Below, in pieces: positions 16,509 through 27,972 of a stretch of DNA of 64,000 nucleotides. Made by a program: the position numbers and the translations under genes. The stretch covers positions 124,001-188,000 of the forward strand of contig NZ_JACHFJ010000002.1 of assembly GCF_014201825.1 (NCBI RefSeq). The letters are read 5' to 3'. Numbering within the stretch: position 1 is the stretch's first letter; each line of letters starts with the position of its first letter. The notes below the pieces were generated by a model that was not told the DNA's origin, searched no databases, and saw only the letters and a list, made by a program, of their open reading frames with translations. Source of the stretch: Acidocella aromatica (GTDB taxonomy: Bacteria; Pseudomonadota; Alphaproteobacteria; Acetobacterales; Acetobacteraceae).

Positions 16509-16945
16509 GAAAGCTCTGGCTTGCCCTAGCGTTGTTGCCCGCCCTGGCACTCGCGCAGGACATGGTGACGCGCGACGGCGTAACCCTGACCCCGGCGCAG
16601 GAAACGCAGGCCGAGGCAATCGGCGACCAGCTTCGCTGCCTCGTCTGTCAGAATGAGAGCATCGAGGACTCCAACGCCAAGCTGGCCGGGCAGTTGCGCG
16701 GTATAATCCGCCAGCAGGTGGTGCAAGGCGTGCCGGATCGGGACATCATGAACTACATGGTGCAGCGTTACGGCATCTTCGTGCTGCTCAAGCCGCCCGT
16801 CTCGCCGCTTACTTGGCTGCTCTACGCCATGCCGGTGCTGGCCCTGCTGCTGGGTGGCGCGGCGTTCTTCCTCGCGCGCCGCAACGCCGCGCCACCCGCC
16901 CCGCTCACCGAGGCCGAACGCGCCCGGCTGGATGAACTGCTATGA
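16505..16945 (+). CDS. ccmH: Cytochrome c maturation protein CcmH (CcmH/CycL N-terminal type)
   Basis: 146 aa. Signal peptide at residues 1-18 (MRKLWLALALLPALALAQ). The redox-active motif LRCLVCQNESIEDSNAKLA has C45 and C48. A single transmembrane helix (LTWLLYAMPVLALLLGGAAFF) follows and the cytoplasmic tail is short. It reduces or holds apocytochrome cysteines for the CcmF ligase. The start overlaps ccmG and the stop overlaps ccmI, continuing the tight ccm operon. Confidence 0.95.
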   Translation: MRKLWLALALLPALALAQDMVTRDGVTLTPAQETQAEAIGDQLRCLVCQNESIEDSNAKLAGQLRGIIRQQVVQGVPDRDIMNYMVQRYGIFVLLKPPVSPLTWLLYAMPVLALLLGGAAFFLARRNAAPPAPLTEAERARLDELL

Positions 16946-17568
16946 TTTTTGCCGCCATGCTGGCCCTGGCGCTGGCCCTAACCGCCCCGCTGGCGCTGGC
17001 CTTCCGCCCGCCCAAATTCCTTCGCAACCGGCGCGAGGCCGCGCTGGCTACCCACCGCGCCCAGCTTGCCGAGCTTACCCGCGACCATGACGAGGGGCGT
17101 ATCGGCGCGGCCGAGTACCGGGCCGCGAGGCTGGAAGTGGAGCGCCGTTTGCTGGCTGCCGATGGACTCGCAGCTCAGCAGCTCACCGGCAATGCCAAGC
17201 CACTGCTGATCGCCGTCATCATCGCGCTGCCGATCATGGCTTTCGCGTTGTATCTGCCGGGCAGTACGCCAACGGTGCCCTCCGAGCCGCACGAGCAGTG
17301 GGTGGCGCATCAGGCAGTGGAAAAGGCCCGGCTGGACCAAGTCATCGCCGCGCTGCGGACGCATCTTGCCCAGGTCGACCCAAACTCCCTCAATGCCAGC
17401 CAAGGCCAGGCCTATCTGGCCGAAGCGCTCTCCGAGGAAGCCGGGGCCATCACCCCCGAGGCTCTGGCATTGTTCCAGCAATCGCTAGCCCATGCGCCAG
17501 CCGATGCCTCCTGGCGGCCGCTTGACGAACAGCGCATAGCTCAGGCGAAGGCAGCGGCTTCACAATAG
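16942..17568 (+). CDS. ccmI: CcmI-like apocytochrome chaperone, short form
   Basis: 208 aa. The N-terminal part matches CcmI/CycH: a first helix ([20 protein letters not shown]), a cytoplasmic loop with [21 protein letters not shown], and a second helix at about 88-106. The periplasmic part after it is only about 100 residues, room for at most one or two weak TPR-like units ([35 protein letters not shown]). Typical CcmI proteins are clearly longer, with a large TPR domain that binds apocytochrome c. So this is either a reduced form or its TPR part is encoded elsewhere. The stop is clean, with no sign of a frameshift. Confidence 0.85.
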   Translation: MIFAAMLALALALTAPLALAFRPPKFLRNRREAALATHRAQLAELTRDHDEGRIGAAEYRAARLEVERRLLAADGLAAQQLTGNAKPLLIAVIIALPIMAFALYLPGSTPTVPSEPHEQWVAHQAVEKARLDQVIAALRTHLAQVDPNSLNASQGQAYLAEALSEEAGAITPEALALFQQSLAHAPADASWRPLDEQRIAQAKAAASQ

Positions 17569-17593
17569 GCCAAAACCGCTTACATTGGCCGGC

Positions 17594-17743
17594 ATGGACA
17601 ACAAACCTGCCGAAGATACCGCCAAAGAGACCGTGAAAAAGCCCGAGCCACCGAAGATGCCGAAGGAGATCGGCGGGCCGAAGGGGCCTGAGCCCACACG
17701 CTATGGCGATTGGGAGAAAAACGGGCGCTGCACGGATTTCTGA
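17594..17743 (+). CDS. Succinate dehydrogenase assembly factor 4 homologue (DUF1674)
   Basis: 49 aa protein below the usual size cut-off. The C-terminus [19 protein letters not shown] is the signature of the DUF1674/SDHAF4 family, in which the conserved motif binds the flavinated SDHA subunit and protects it before complex II assembly. The N-terminal half is Lys/Glu/Pro-rich and probably disordered. ATG 17594 precedes it, and the stop codon overlaps the start of the SMR gene (TGATG). No sdh genes are in the window, but the other factor, SdhE, lies about 5.5 kb away. Confidence 0.92.
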   Translation: MDNKPAEDTAKETVKKPEPPKMPKEIGGPKGPEPTRYGDWEKNGRCTDF

Positions 17744-18072
17744 TGCCCTACGCTTATCTCATGGTGGCGATCTTCGCCGAAATCCTGGCGACATCCTCGC
17801 TCAAGGCGGCGGCGGGCTTCACACGGCTGCTGCCCTCTATCCTGGTCGTGGGCGGGTATTGCATCAGCTTCTACTCGCTTTCCATGGCGGTAAGGACCAT
17901 CCCACTCGGCTACGCCTATGCGCTGTGGTGTGGCATTGGCATCATCTGCATCGTGGCGGTGGGGTATTTCTACTACCGCCAGCCGGTGGATATGGCCGGT
18001 GCCGCGGGTATCGGGCTGATCATGGCCGGGGTGGTGGTGCTGAATATGTTCTCCAAGATGGCTGTCCGCTGA
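17743..18072 (+). CDS. Small multidrug resistance (SMR/EmrE-type) transporter
   Basis: 109 aa, four predicted helices. The membrane-embedded glutamate typical of SMR proteins is in MVAIFAEILATSSLK (residue 13). The middle has IPLGYAYALWCGIGI with the conserved tryptophan, and helix 4 ends GIGLIMAGVVVLNMFSK. It acts as a dual-topology homodimer exporting cationic compounds in exchange for protons. ATG 17743 is preferred over the open frame upstream because it restores the standard EmrE length and N-terminus. It is probably cotranscribed with the SDHAF4-like gene. Confidence 0.9.
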   Translation: MPYAYLMVAIFAEILATSSLKAAAGFTRLLPSILVVGGYCISFYSLSMAVRTIPLGYAYALWCGIGIICIVAVGYFYYRQPVDMAGAAGIGLIMAGVVVLNMFSKMAVR

Positions 18073-18073
18073 A

Positions 18074-18367
18074 ATGAAGTTTCTGCTTGGGGCTTTGACG
18101 GTGCTGGCCATTCTGGCGGTGGTGTTCTTTACCGTCCCGACGCTGGAAGGCGGCACCACCAATGTCTGTCAGGCGGTGGACAAATACCGGGTGGCGAAAG
18201 CTGCGTCCTCCGTTGCCGGAGGCACTTCCGGCCCGGTATTTGGTACGCTCAACTCCATCGGCCAGATGGTCGCCACGGGCGAAATCTCGGGCGATGAGGC
18301 GGCGAACCGCCACCCCAACCTGCCCGCGCCCGTGGGCTGTGCCTTGGTGTTCTGGCAGTCCCTGTAA
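18074..18367 (+). CDS. Small exported or membrane-anchored protein of unknown function
   Basis: 97 aa not recognised as a known family. Residues 4-22 (LLGALTVLAILAVVFFTVP) form one hydrophobic helix, either a signal anchor or a signal peptide. The rest is polar with two cysteines (NVCQAVDKY and VGCALVFW) that could form a disulfide in the periplasm. It starts one base after the SMR stop and therefore belongs to that operon. Its stop abuts the convergent SDR gene. The conserved-looking ends suggest a real gene. Confidence 0.6.
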   Translation: MKFLLGALTVLAILAVVFFTVPTLEGGTTNVCQAVDKYRVAKAASSVAGGTSGPVFGTLNSIGQMVATGEISGDEAANRHPNLPAPVGCALVFWQSL

Positions 18368-19156
18368 TCAGAACGCGCTCTTCACCACGCCGCCATCGAC
18401 ACGCAGCGCGGCACCCGTGGTGGCCGAGGCCAGTGCGCTGGCAACGTAGGTGACCATCGCGGCCACTTCCTCCGTGGTGGCGAAGCGCTTGATCAGCGAG
18501 GTCGGGCGGACCTGCTCGAAGAACTTCTTCTCGAACGCCTCGAAGCTGATGCCCTCGGCCTGGGCCAGCGCCTCCACGAACTCACCCACGCCGCGCGAAT
18601 TGGTCGGGCCGGGGAGCACGCTGTTCACGGTGATGCCGGTGCCCGCCACTTCTTCCGCCAGACCACGCGCCACGGCGATCTGCGCGCTCTTGGTCATGCC
18701 GTAATGGATCATTTCGGCCGGAATCTGGAAGGCGCTCTCGGAGGAGATGAAGATGATGCGGCCCCAGTTGGCGCTCTTCATCGCTGGCAGATACAGGCGC
18801 GAGAGCCGCACGCCGCTCAGCACGTTCACCTCGAAGAAACGGCGCCAATCCTCGTCCGGGATGTCCTCGAAGGCCTTCGGCTCAAAGATCCCGAGATTGT
18901 TGACAAGGATCTCCACGCCTGGATGCTCTTTCGCTAGGACCTCGGCGGTGTTTGCGTCAGTCAGGTCGCCGGCGAAGCCGAGCGCATCCAGGCCTTCCGC
19001 CTTCAGTTTGGCCACGGCGGCATCCACCGCCTTCTGCTTGCGGCCGGAGATAATCACCCGCGCCCCTTCCTTCGCCAGCGAGGTGGCGATGGCGTTGCCA
19101 ATACCCGCCGTGCTGCCGGTAACCAGCGCGAGCTTGCCTTTGATGCCAAGATCCAT
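18368..19156 (-). CDS. Short-chain dehydrogenase/reductase (SDR)
   Basis: 262 aa classical SDR with a Rossmann fold. The cofactor motif is VTGSTAGIGNAI near the N-terminus; SGRK after the second strand suggests NADP preference. NNLGIFEP is the NNAG-type motif, and the catalytic serine is in FISSESAFQIP with YGMTK supplying Tyr and Lys. The C-terminus has LRVDGGVVKS. The substrate is unknown. ATG 19156 has GAGGG eight bases upstream and is preferred to an extension of five codons. The promoter overlaps a perfect 32-base palindrome, so expression is probably repressor-controlled. Confidence 0.92.
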   Translation of the reverse strand: MDLGIKGKLALVTGSTAGIGNAIATSLAKEGARVIISGRKQKAVDAAVAKLKAEGLDALGFAGDLTDANTAEVLAKEHPGVEILVNNLGIFEPKAFEDIPDEDWRRFFEVNVLSGVRLSRLYLPAMKSANWGRIIFISSESAFQIPAEMIHYGMTKSAQIAVARGLAEEVAGTGITVNSVLPGPTNSRGVGEFVEALAQAEGISFEAFEKKFFEQVRPTSLIKRFATTEEVAAMVTYVASALASATTGAALRVDGGVVKSAF

Positions 19157-19170
19157 GTGAGAGTCCCTCA

Positions 19171-19202
19171 AAATATCGTTATATTGGAATATAACGATAT
19201 TT
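19171..19202. promoter_or_regulatory. Perfect palindromic operator upstream of the SDR gene
   Basis: AAATATCGTTATATT, a two-base GG centre, and its exact reverse complement AATATAACGATATTT. It lies 15 bases before the SDR start. On the SDR strand TTGCAT is followed by TATCGT at about 18 bases, so the palindrome would cover the -10 region, as expected for repression. Size and AT-rich shape fit a dimeric winged-helix repressor of ArsR or a similar family, but no regulator gene is adjacent. Confidence 0.75.
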
Positions 19203-19234
19203 GCCCGCCCAGTTAAAATGCAAGCCCCGGAAGG

Positions 19235-19817
19235 CTATTCTTCGCCAGCTTTTTCCGCCACGCATTCGATGCGCTTATCGGGTATCACCCAGAGCAGCGC
19301 GGGCAGCCACAGCACGGCATAGGCCAGACGCGGCAGCTCGGCTACGGCCAGGGCAATTCCCGCCAGATACAGCAACGCGGAAGCCCAGCCCTTGGCATCC
19401 CGCCCCACCGCCCGGGCGATAATGCTCCGCGCGCCCTGATGCACGATCAGCGCGTGCTGCAGCAGAAAATAGGCGATGGCGGCCATGAACAGGTCGAACC
19501 CGAACAGCGCCACCGGCCAGCGCGCCAGGGCGTTCTCGTCGATCCAGCCGGTGGTGAAAGGCAGCAGCGAGAGCCAGAACAGCAGATGCAGATTGGCCCA
19601 CAGAACAGCTCCGCTCACGGTGGAGCTGACCTGAAACATATGGTGGTGGTTGTTCCAGTAGATGCCGACGTAAGTGAAGCTCAGCACATAGGAGAGGAAT
19701 ACCGGCCAGAGTCCGAGCAGGTCGGCCAGGGCGTTGCCATGGGGCACGTGGAGGTCCAGCACCATCACGGTGATGATGATAGCCATCACACCGTCGGTGA
19801 ACGCCTCCAACCGGCCT

Positions 19818-19825
<8 letters not shown>
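19235..19825 (-). CDS. TMEM175-like (DUF1211) membrane protein, putative potassium channel
   Basis: 196 aa with six predicted helices. The N-terminus GRLEAFTDGVMAIIITVMVL is the hallmark (F)SDGVxAI motif of the bacterial TMEM175 family, potassium-permeable channels working as tetramers. NNHHHMFQ after helix 3 and FWLSLLPFTTGWI are further family features. It starts inside the mfd 3' end (eight-base overlap), so it is probably cotranscribed with mfd; the SDR palindrome lies just downstream. Channel activity is inferred from family only. Confidence 0.88.
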
Positions 19826-23242
<3,417 letters not shown>

Positions 23243-23246
<4 letters not shown>

Positions 23247-23521
23247 GCGCGGTTCAGCGCCGCCTCGCGGATGCGCCGGAACATCGGGCTGTCGGCATGC
23301 TCGGGCACGGGGATGCGGCCCGTGAGCCAGTCGGCCAGCTCGGCATCCGGGAAGTCCATCACCGCTTCCAGCTCGTCCAGCTCGGCCTCGCTCATGGCGG
23401 CGATGTTCGCCTTCACGAAATCGCCGATCATCAGGTCGTTCTCATACGTGCCGCGATGCTGGGCGCGGAAGATGATCCGCCGGCGCCGTGTGTCCAGTTG
23501 GGTGTTGTCTGTATCGGTCAT
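23243..23521 (-). CDS. sdhE: FAD assembly factor SdhE
   Basis: 92 aa SDHAF2/SdhE family protein that promotes covalent flavinylation of succinate dehydrogenase subunit A. The diagnostic RGxxE region is QHRGTYENDLMIGDFV, followed by ELDELEAVMDFPDAELADWL. ATG 23521 gives MTDTDN; the frame is open 14 codons further upstream, without family similarity. It is divergent from recG, 48 bases away, and coupled to mfd. Confidence 0.94.
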
Positions 23522-23569
23522 GGCGGGTTGCGGTATAGGCGCGGTTTGGCCAAGAGTCAGCATGTGACG

Positions 23570-25618
23570 ATGGATATTCTGCTCCCCTTACGCGCGCATG
23601 TCTCCACCCTGCCCGGCCTCGGGCCGAAGCTCTCCGGGCTGATCGCCAAGCTGGTGGGCGGCGATTCGGTCCGGGACGTGCTGTTCCACCTGCCCGTGGA
23701 GTTTCTCGACCGCCGCGCCACGCCCAAAATCGCCGAGGCCCGGCCTGGGACGACCGCCACGCTGCGGGTGGAGGTGATCCGCCACGAAGCTCCCGCCCGC
23801 AAGGGCCAGCCGCACCGGGTGATCATCGGGGATGGCACGGGCTTCGCCGAGATCGTGCTGTTCCACGCGGCGCGGCTGGTGCAGTTCCCGGTCGGGGCGC
23901 GGCTCACGGTGTCCGGCAAACTGGAGCGCTTTAACGATACGCTGGCGATGGCCCACCCGGATTACGTGGTCTCCCAGGCGCAGGAGCGGGATTTCCCCTG
24001 GATCGAGCCGATCTGGCCGCTCACCGCCGGGGTGGTGCCGCGCATCATGCGCCGCGCCGCACTTGGGGCGCTGGCGAGGCTGCCGGATTTCCCCGAATGG
24101 CAGGACAAAACAGTGCTGGCCAAGCGCGACTGGCCCGGCTTCGTGGCCGCACTCCACGCCCTGCACGCTCCCACGGAGGTGCCGGACAACCGCCCCGCCG
24201 AGCGTCTGGCCTATGATGAATTGCTCGCCCGCCAGCTCAGCTTCGCCATCGTGCGCGGGATGCGCCGCCGCCGTGCGGGCCGCGCCTTGCTGGGCGATGG
24301 CCGCTTGCGCAAAGCCGCCCTCACCCGCTTCGGCCACGCCCCCACCGCCGGGCAGTTGCAGGCCCTGGCCGAGATCGACGCCGACATGGCCGCGCCGCAC
24401 CGTATGCTGCGCCTGCTGCAAGGCGATGTCGGCTCCGGCAAGACGCTGGTCGCCGTGCTCGCCTGCCTGCGCGCGGTGGAGGCAGGCACGCAGGCCGCCT
24501 TCCTTGCCCCCACCGAGATTCTGGCCAAGCAACATTTTGCCACCTTCCAGAAGCTCTCCCCCGTGCCGGTCGCGCTGCTCACCGGCAATGTGAAGGGCAA
24601 GGCGCGCAAGCAGGTGCTGGAGGGCCTCGCCAGCGGCGAGATCAAGATCGTCATCGGCACGCACGCCATCTTCCAGAAGCATGTCGAGTTCCAGGATCTT
24701 GGCCTGGCGGTAATCGACGAGCAGCATCGTTTCGGCGTCGATCAACGCCTCGCCCTGGGCCAGAAGGGCGAAGCCACCGATTTGCTGGTGATGACCGCCA
24801 CCCCCATCCCCCGCACCCTGCTGCTCACCCATTGGGCAGAGATGGATGTCTCGCGCATCACCGAAAAACCCAAGGGGCGCGAGAAGATCACCACCACGCT
24901 GCACAGCCTCGCGGAGCTGGAGAAGGTGGAGGCGGCGATCGCGCGGGCCATCGCGGCTGGGGGGCGCGTGTACTGGGTATGCCCGCTGGTGAGTGAATCG
25001 GAGGCGCTGGACATCACCGCCACGGAAATCCGCTTCGGCCATCTACGCCAGCGTTTCGGCGAGGCGGTGGCGATGGCGCATGGCCAGATGGACGCCGCCC
25101 AGCGCGACGCCGCGCTGCAAAACTTCGCTGCTGGGCAAAGCAAAATCCTCGTCGCCACCACGGTCATCGAGGTGGGCGTGGACGTGCCGGAGGCGAATGT
25201 GATGGTGATCGAACATGCCGAGCGCTTCGGCCTCGCACAGCTGCACCAGCTACGCGGGCGCGTGGGCCGCGGGGCGGCGAAAAGCTATTGCCTGCTGCTG
25301 CATGATTCGAAAATTGGCCAGACCGCCGGCAAGCGCCTCTCTCTGCTGCGCGATACCGATGACGGCTTCCTCATCGCCGACGAGGATTTCCGCCTGCGCG
25401 GTGCTGGCGATTATCTCGGCACCCGCCAATCCGGCCTGCCCGGCTACCGCCTCGCCGACCCAGAGAAACATGCAGCCCTGCTAGACATGGCGAGGCAGGA
25501 CGCGGTGATGCTGCTGCAACGCGACCCCAAGCTGGAGAGCGAGCGCGGCCAAGCGGCGAAAGTGCTGCTGAACCTGTTCGACCAGCGCGACGCCATTCAA
25601 ACCGTGAGGGCCGGATAA
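23570..25618 (+). CDS. recG: ATP-dependent DNA helicase RecG
   Basis: 682 aa branched-DNA helicase that reverses stalled replication forks. The N-terminal wedge domain includes the OB fold (about 60-150). The motor has GDVGSGKTLVAVLAC (Walker A), DEQHRFGVDQR (DEQH box), MTATPIPRTLLLT and QLRGRVGRGAAKSYCLL, then the RLRGAGDYLGTRQSGLP signature of RecG. ATG 23570 is chosen: upstream sequence in frame is antisense to sdhE/mfd. A GTG two codons upstream is an alternative. Its stop overlaps the NUDIX start. Confidence 0.97.
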   Translation: MDILLPLRAHVSTLPGLGPKLSGLIAKLVGGDSVRDVLFHLPVEFLDRRATPKIAEARPGTTATLRVEVIRHEAPARKGQPHRVIIGDGTGFAEIVLFHAARLVQFPVGARLTVSGKLERFNDTLAMAHPDYVVSQAQERDFPWIEPIWPLTAGVVPRIMRRAALGALARLPDFPEWQDKTVLAKRDWPGFVAALHALHAPTEVPDNRPAERLAYDELLARQLSFAIVRGMRRRRAGRALLGDGRLRKAALTRFGHAPTAGQLQALAEIDADMAAPHRMLRLLQGDVGSGKTLVAVLACLRAVEAGTQAAFLAPTEILAKQHFATFQKLSPVPVALLTGNVKGKARKQVLEGLASGEIKIVIGTHAIFQKHVEFQDLGLAVIDEQHRFGVDQRLALGQKGEATDLLVMTATPIPRTLLLTHWAEMDVSRITEKPKGREKITTTLHSLAELEKVEAAIARAIAAGGRVYWVCPLVSESEALDITATEIRFGHLRQRFGEAVAMAHGQMDAAQRDAALQNFAAGQSKILVATTVIEVGVDVPEANVMVIEHAERFGLAQLHQLRGRVGRGAAKSYCLLLHDSKIGQTAGKRLSLLRDTDDGFLIADEDFRLRGAGDYLGTRQSGLPGYRLADPEKHAALLDMARQDAVMLLQRDPKLESERGQAAKVLLNLFDQRDAIQTVRAG

Positions 25619-26046
25619 TGCCGCCATACCCTGAACGCCCGCAGGTGGGCATCGGCGTGATTCTACTGCGCGGGGAGGAGGTGCTGCTCATCCGCCGTGG
25701 TAAAGCCCCTGAACTTGGGGCCTGGGCGCTGCCCGGCGGCAGCCAGGAGCTTGGCGAAACGACGGAAGCGGCGGCAAGGCGGGAGTTGCTGGAGGAAACC
25801 GGCCTGGAATGTGGTTCGCTGCTCTTCGTGGGCGCGGCCGATTCAATTCATCACGATGCCGAGGGGCGCATCCTGTACCACTACACCATCCTCGACTTCG
25901 CCGCGCGCTACGTGGGCGGCGACGCCAAACCCGGCGATGACGCCACGGACATCGCCTGGGTGCGCGTGGAACAATTCGACGATTACGCCCTCTGGCACGA
26001 AGCCCGGCGCGTCATCCTCAAAGCGTTCTCTGAATTGCCGCCTTGA
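25618..26046 (+). CDS. NUDIX hydrolase
   Basis: 142 aa. The Nudix box is complete: GGSQELGETTEAAARRELLE followed by ETGL, matching GX5EX7REUXEEXGU. VGIGVILLRGEEVLLIRRGK and AWALPGG are typical for ADP-ribose pyrophosphatase or MutT-like branches. The substrate cannot be told from the sequence. The start overlaps the recG stop (TAATG), so both are cotranscribed. The 3' end overlaps the convergent glutathione peroxidase gene by 29 bases. Confidence 0.92.
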   Translation: MPPYPERPQVGIGVILLRGEEVLLIRRGKAPELGAWALPGGSQELGETTEAAARRELLEETGLECGSLLFVGAADSIHHDAEGRILYHYTILDFAARYVGGDAKPGDDATDIAWVRVEQFDDYALWHEARRVILKAFSELPP

Positions 26047-26494
26047 GCTTCGCGGAATCGGGCGCGGTCTTGGAGGAGAACCAATCCTCAAGCTGCCCCT
26101 GCTTGTTGATCAGGTATTTGTAAAAATTCCAGCGCGGGCGCGAGAAAAACCCGCCTTGCCCGGAAGCCCAGGTGAAGAACGGATGCGCCTCGGCTCCCTT
26201 CACATGCACCTTGCTCATCATGGGGAAGCTGACGCCGTAATTTACTTCGCAGAATTGCTCGATCTCCGCCGCATTCCCCGGCTCCTGCCCGCCGAAATCG
26301 TTGCACGGAATGCCGATGACCACGAGCCCCTTTGGCGCAAACTCGCGCCACACCGCCTCCAGCCCCTTATATTGCGGCGTGAAACCACATTTGCTCGCCG
26401 TGTTCACCACCAGCAGCGGGCGGCCTTCCAGCGCGCGCAGCGGGTAGGGCTGGCCCTGTAGCGTGGTGAACGAAAAGTCATAGGCGCTGGTCAT
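26018..26494 (-). CDS. Glutathione peroxidase-like thiol peroxidase
   Basis: 158 aa thioredoxin-fold peroxidase. The peroxidatic cysteine (not selenocysteine) is C36 in VVNTASKCGFTPQYKGLE. The family motif VIGIPCNDFGGQEPG carries the possible resolving cysteine, and RWNFYKYLI provides the conserved Trp-Asn. It is cytoplasmic, with no signal peptide. It reduces peroxides using thioredoxin or glutathione. It is divergent from mazG, with 28 bases between starts. Confidence 0.94.
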   Translation of the reverse strand: MTSAYDFSFTTLQGQPYPLRALEGRPLLVVNTASKCGFTPQYKGLEAVWREFAPKGLVVIGIPCNDFGGQEPGNAAEIEQFCEVNYGVSFPMMSKVHVKGAEAHPFFTWASGQGGFFSRPRWNFYKYLINKQGQLEDWFSSKTAPDSAKLKAAIQRTL

Positions 26495-26522
26495 TTGCTT
26501 CCCCCGAATTTACACTCTGCCC

Positions 26523-27311
26523 ATGAGCACAGAACCACCAATCTCCAGGCTGATCAATGTGATGGGCGCCTTGCGCGACCCGCAAACCGGCTGCCCGTGG
26601 GACAAGGAGCAGAGCTTCGAGACCATCGCGCCCTATACCATCGAGGAAGCCTACGAGGTCCGCGCCGCCATTGAGTCCGGTGAACCCGAGCCGCTCAAGG
26701 ACGAGCTGGGCGACTTGCTGTTTCAGGTGGTGTACCACGCGCAAATGGCCGCTGAACGCGGCTGGTTCACTTTCGATGATGTCGCCCAGGGCATCGCCGA
26801 GAAGATGATCCGCCGCCACCCGCATGTGTTCGGTGAGGAAGCCGCCCGCACCGCCTCGGGCCAGACCGCCGCCTGGGAAGCACAGAAGGCCGAGGAGCGC
26901 ATCGCCAAGGCCCAGCACGGCGTGCTGGATGGCGTGGCCACCGCCCTGCCCGCCCTTAAACGCGCGCAGAAACTTACCGCCCGCGCCGCGCAGGTAAAAT
27001 TCGACTGGCCGGACGCCGAGGCGGTGCTGGACAAGCTGGCCGAGGAAACCGCCGAATTGCGCGCCGAACTCCCCGCAGCCGCCCCGGAGCGGATCAAGGA
27101 CGAGCTGGGCGACATGCTGTTCGTGCTGGCCAATCTCGCCCGCAAGCTGGATCAGGATGCCGAATCCTGCCTCGAATCCGCCAACGCGAAATTCATCCGC
27201 CGCTTCTCGCGCATCGAGGCGCTGCTCGCCGCCGAGGGCAAAACGCCCGCCTCGTCAAGCCTGGACGAAATGGACAGGCTGTGGAACGCTGCCAAGCTGG
27301 AGGGATTATGA
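26523..27311 (+). CDS. mazG: Nucleoside triphosphate pyrophosphohydrolase MazG
   Basis: 262 aa with two MazG domains. The first carries EEAYEVRAAIESGE and LKDELGDLLFQVVYHAQMA; the second ELRAEL and RIKDELGDMLFVLANLARKL, the ExxExD metal-binding patterns. It hydrolyses (d)NTPs to monophosphates and in E. coli also lowers alarmone effects. NPWDKEQ-type start (TGCPWDKEQSFETIAPYTIE) is diagnostic. The stop overlaps the carbonic anhydrase start (ATGA). Confidence 0.96.
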   Translation: MSTEPPISRLINVMGALRDPQTGCPWDKEQSFETIAPYTIEEAYEVRAAIESGEPEPLKDELGDLLFQVVYHAQMAAERGWFTFDDVAQGIAEKMIRRHPHVFGEEAARTASGQTAAWEAQKAEERIAKAQHGVLDGVATALPALKRAQKLTARAAQVKFDWPDAEAVLDKLAEETAELRAELPAAAPERIKDELGDMLFVLANLARKLDQDAESCLESANAKFIRRFSRIEALLAAEGKTPASSSLDEMDRLWNAAKLEGL

Positions 27312-27901
27312 AGCAACTTCTGGAAGGTTACGAGCGTTTTCGCGAAGGCTATTGGCGCGAACACAAGGAACTCTATTCCACCCTGGCGCGGGAGGGGCAG
27401 TCTCCCCCGGCGATGGTGATCGCCTGTTCCGATTCCCGCGTCGCGCCGGAGGCGATTTTCGATTGCGCCCCGGGCGACATCTTCGTGGTGCGCAACGTCG
27501 CGGCACTGGTGCCGCCCTACGCGCCGGACGACAAATATCACGGCACATCTGCGGCGCTGGAATTCGCCGTTACCTCGCTCAATGTCCGCACCATTCTGGT
27601 GCTCGGCCATTCGCGCTGCGGCGGTGTCCGTACGCTGATGAAGGGCCCAAGCGAGGGCAAGCATGACTTCATCTCCTCCTGGGTGGAGATCGCCAAGGAG
27701 GCCCGCCAGCGCGTGTGCGATTCTCCCGTTCCCGGCGATTTCGACGCGCAATGCCAAGCCTGTGAGCATGAGGCCATCCGCGTCTCGCTCGCCAATCTGC
27801 TCACTTTCCCCTGGATCACCGAGCGGGTGAAGGATGGCAGGCTCGCTTTGGCCGGGTGGCATTTCTCCGTGGAGACCGGGCTGCTGGAAGAAGTCGCCTG
27901 A
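27308..27901 (+). CDS. Beta-class carbonic anhydrase
   Basis: 197 aa. Zinc ligands and catalytic dyad are visible: C40, D42 and R44 in VIACSDSRVAPEAIF, and H101 and C104 in LGHSRCGGV. It interconverts CO2 and bicarbonate in the cytoplasm, useful for pH control and carboxylation reactions. ATG 27308 overlaps the mazG stop and gives the normal family N-terminus; the frame is open nine codons upstream inside mazG. Confidence 0.95.
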   Translation: MKQLLEGYERFREGYWREHKELYSTLAREGQSPPAMVIACSDSRVAPEAIFDCAPGDIFVVRNVAALVPPYAPDDKYHGTSAALEFAVTSLNVRTILVLGHSRCGGVRTLMKGPSEGKHDFISSWVEIAKEARQRVCDSPVPGDFDAQCQACEHEAIRVSLANLLTFPWITERVKDGRLALAGWHFSVETGLLEEVA

Positions 27902-27972
27902 AGCCTACCCCGCTTGTAGGGAAAACAAGGCTGTGACATGCTTCCCTTGCAACAAAAACAAGGGACGCAGTC
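27902..27972 (+). promoter_or_regulatory. Structured leader that can sequester the metY ribosome binding site
   Basis: Hairpin A pairs CTTGT (27913-27917) with ACAAG (27925-27929). Hairpin B pairs TCCCTTG (27943-27949) with CAAGGGA (27959-27965), which contains the AGGGA Shine-Dalgarno seven bases before the metY ATG. The loop of A, AGGGAA (27918-27923), can instead pair with TTCCCT (27942-27947), which would open B and free the ribosome binding site. This is a plausible translational switch. It does not match the SAM-II consensus I know. Inference from base pairing only. Confidence 0.4.

Noticed and set aside
27902-27972. SAM-II riboswitch before metY
   Set aside because: The SAM-II consensus blocks I know are not present. 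Only an unnamed structured leader can be claimed.
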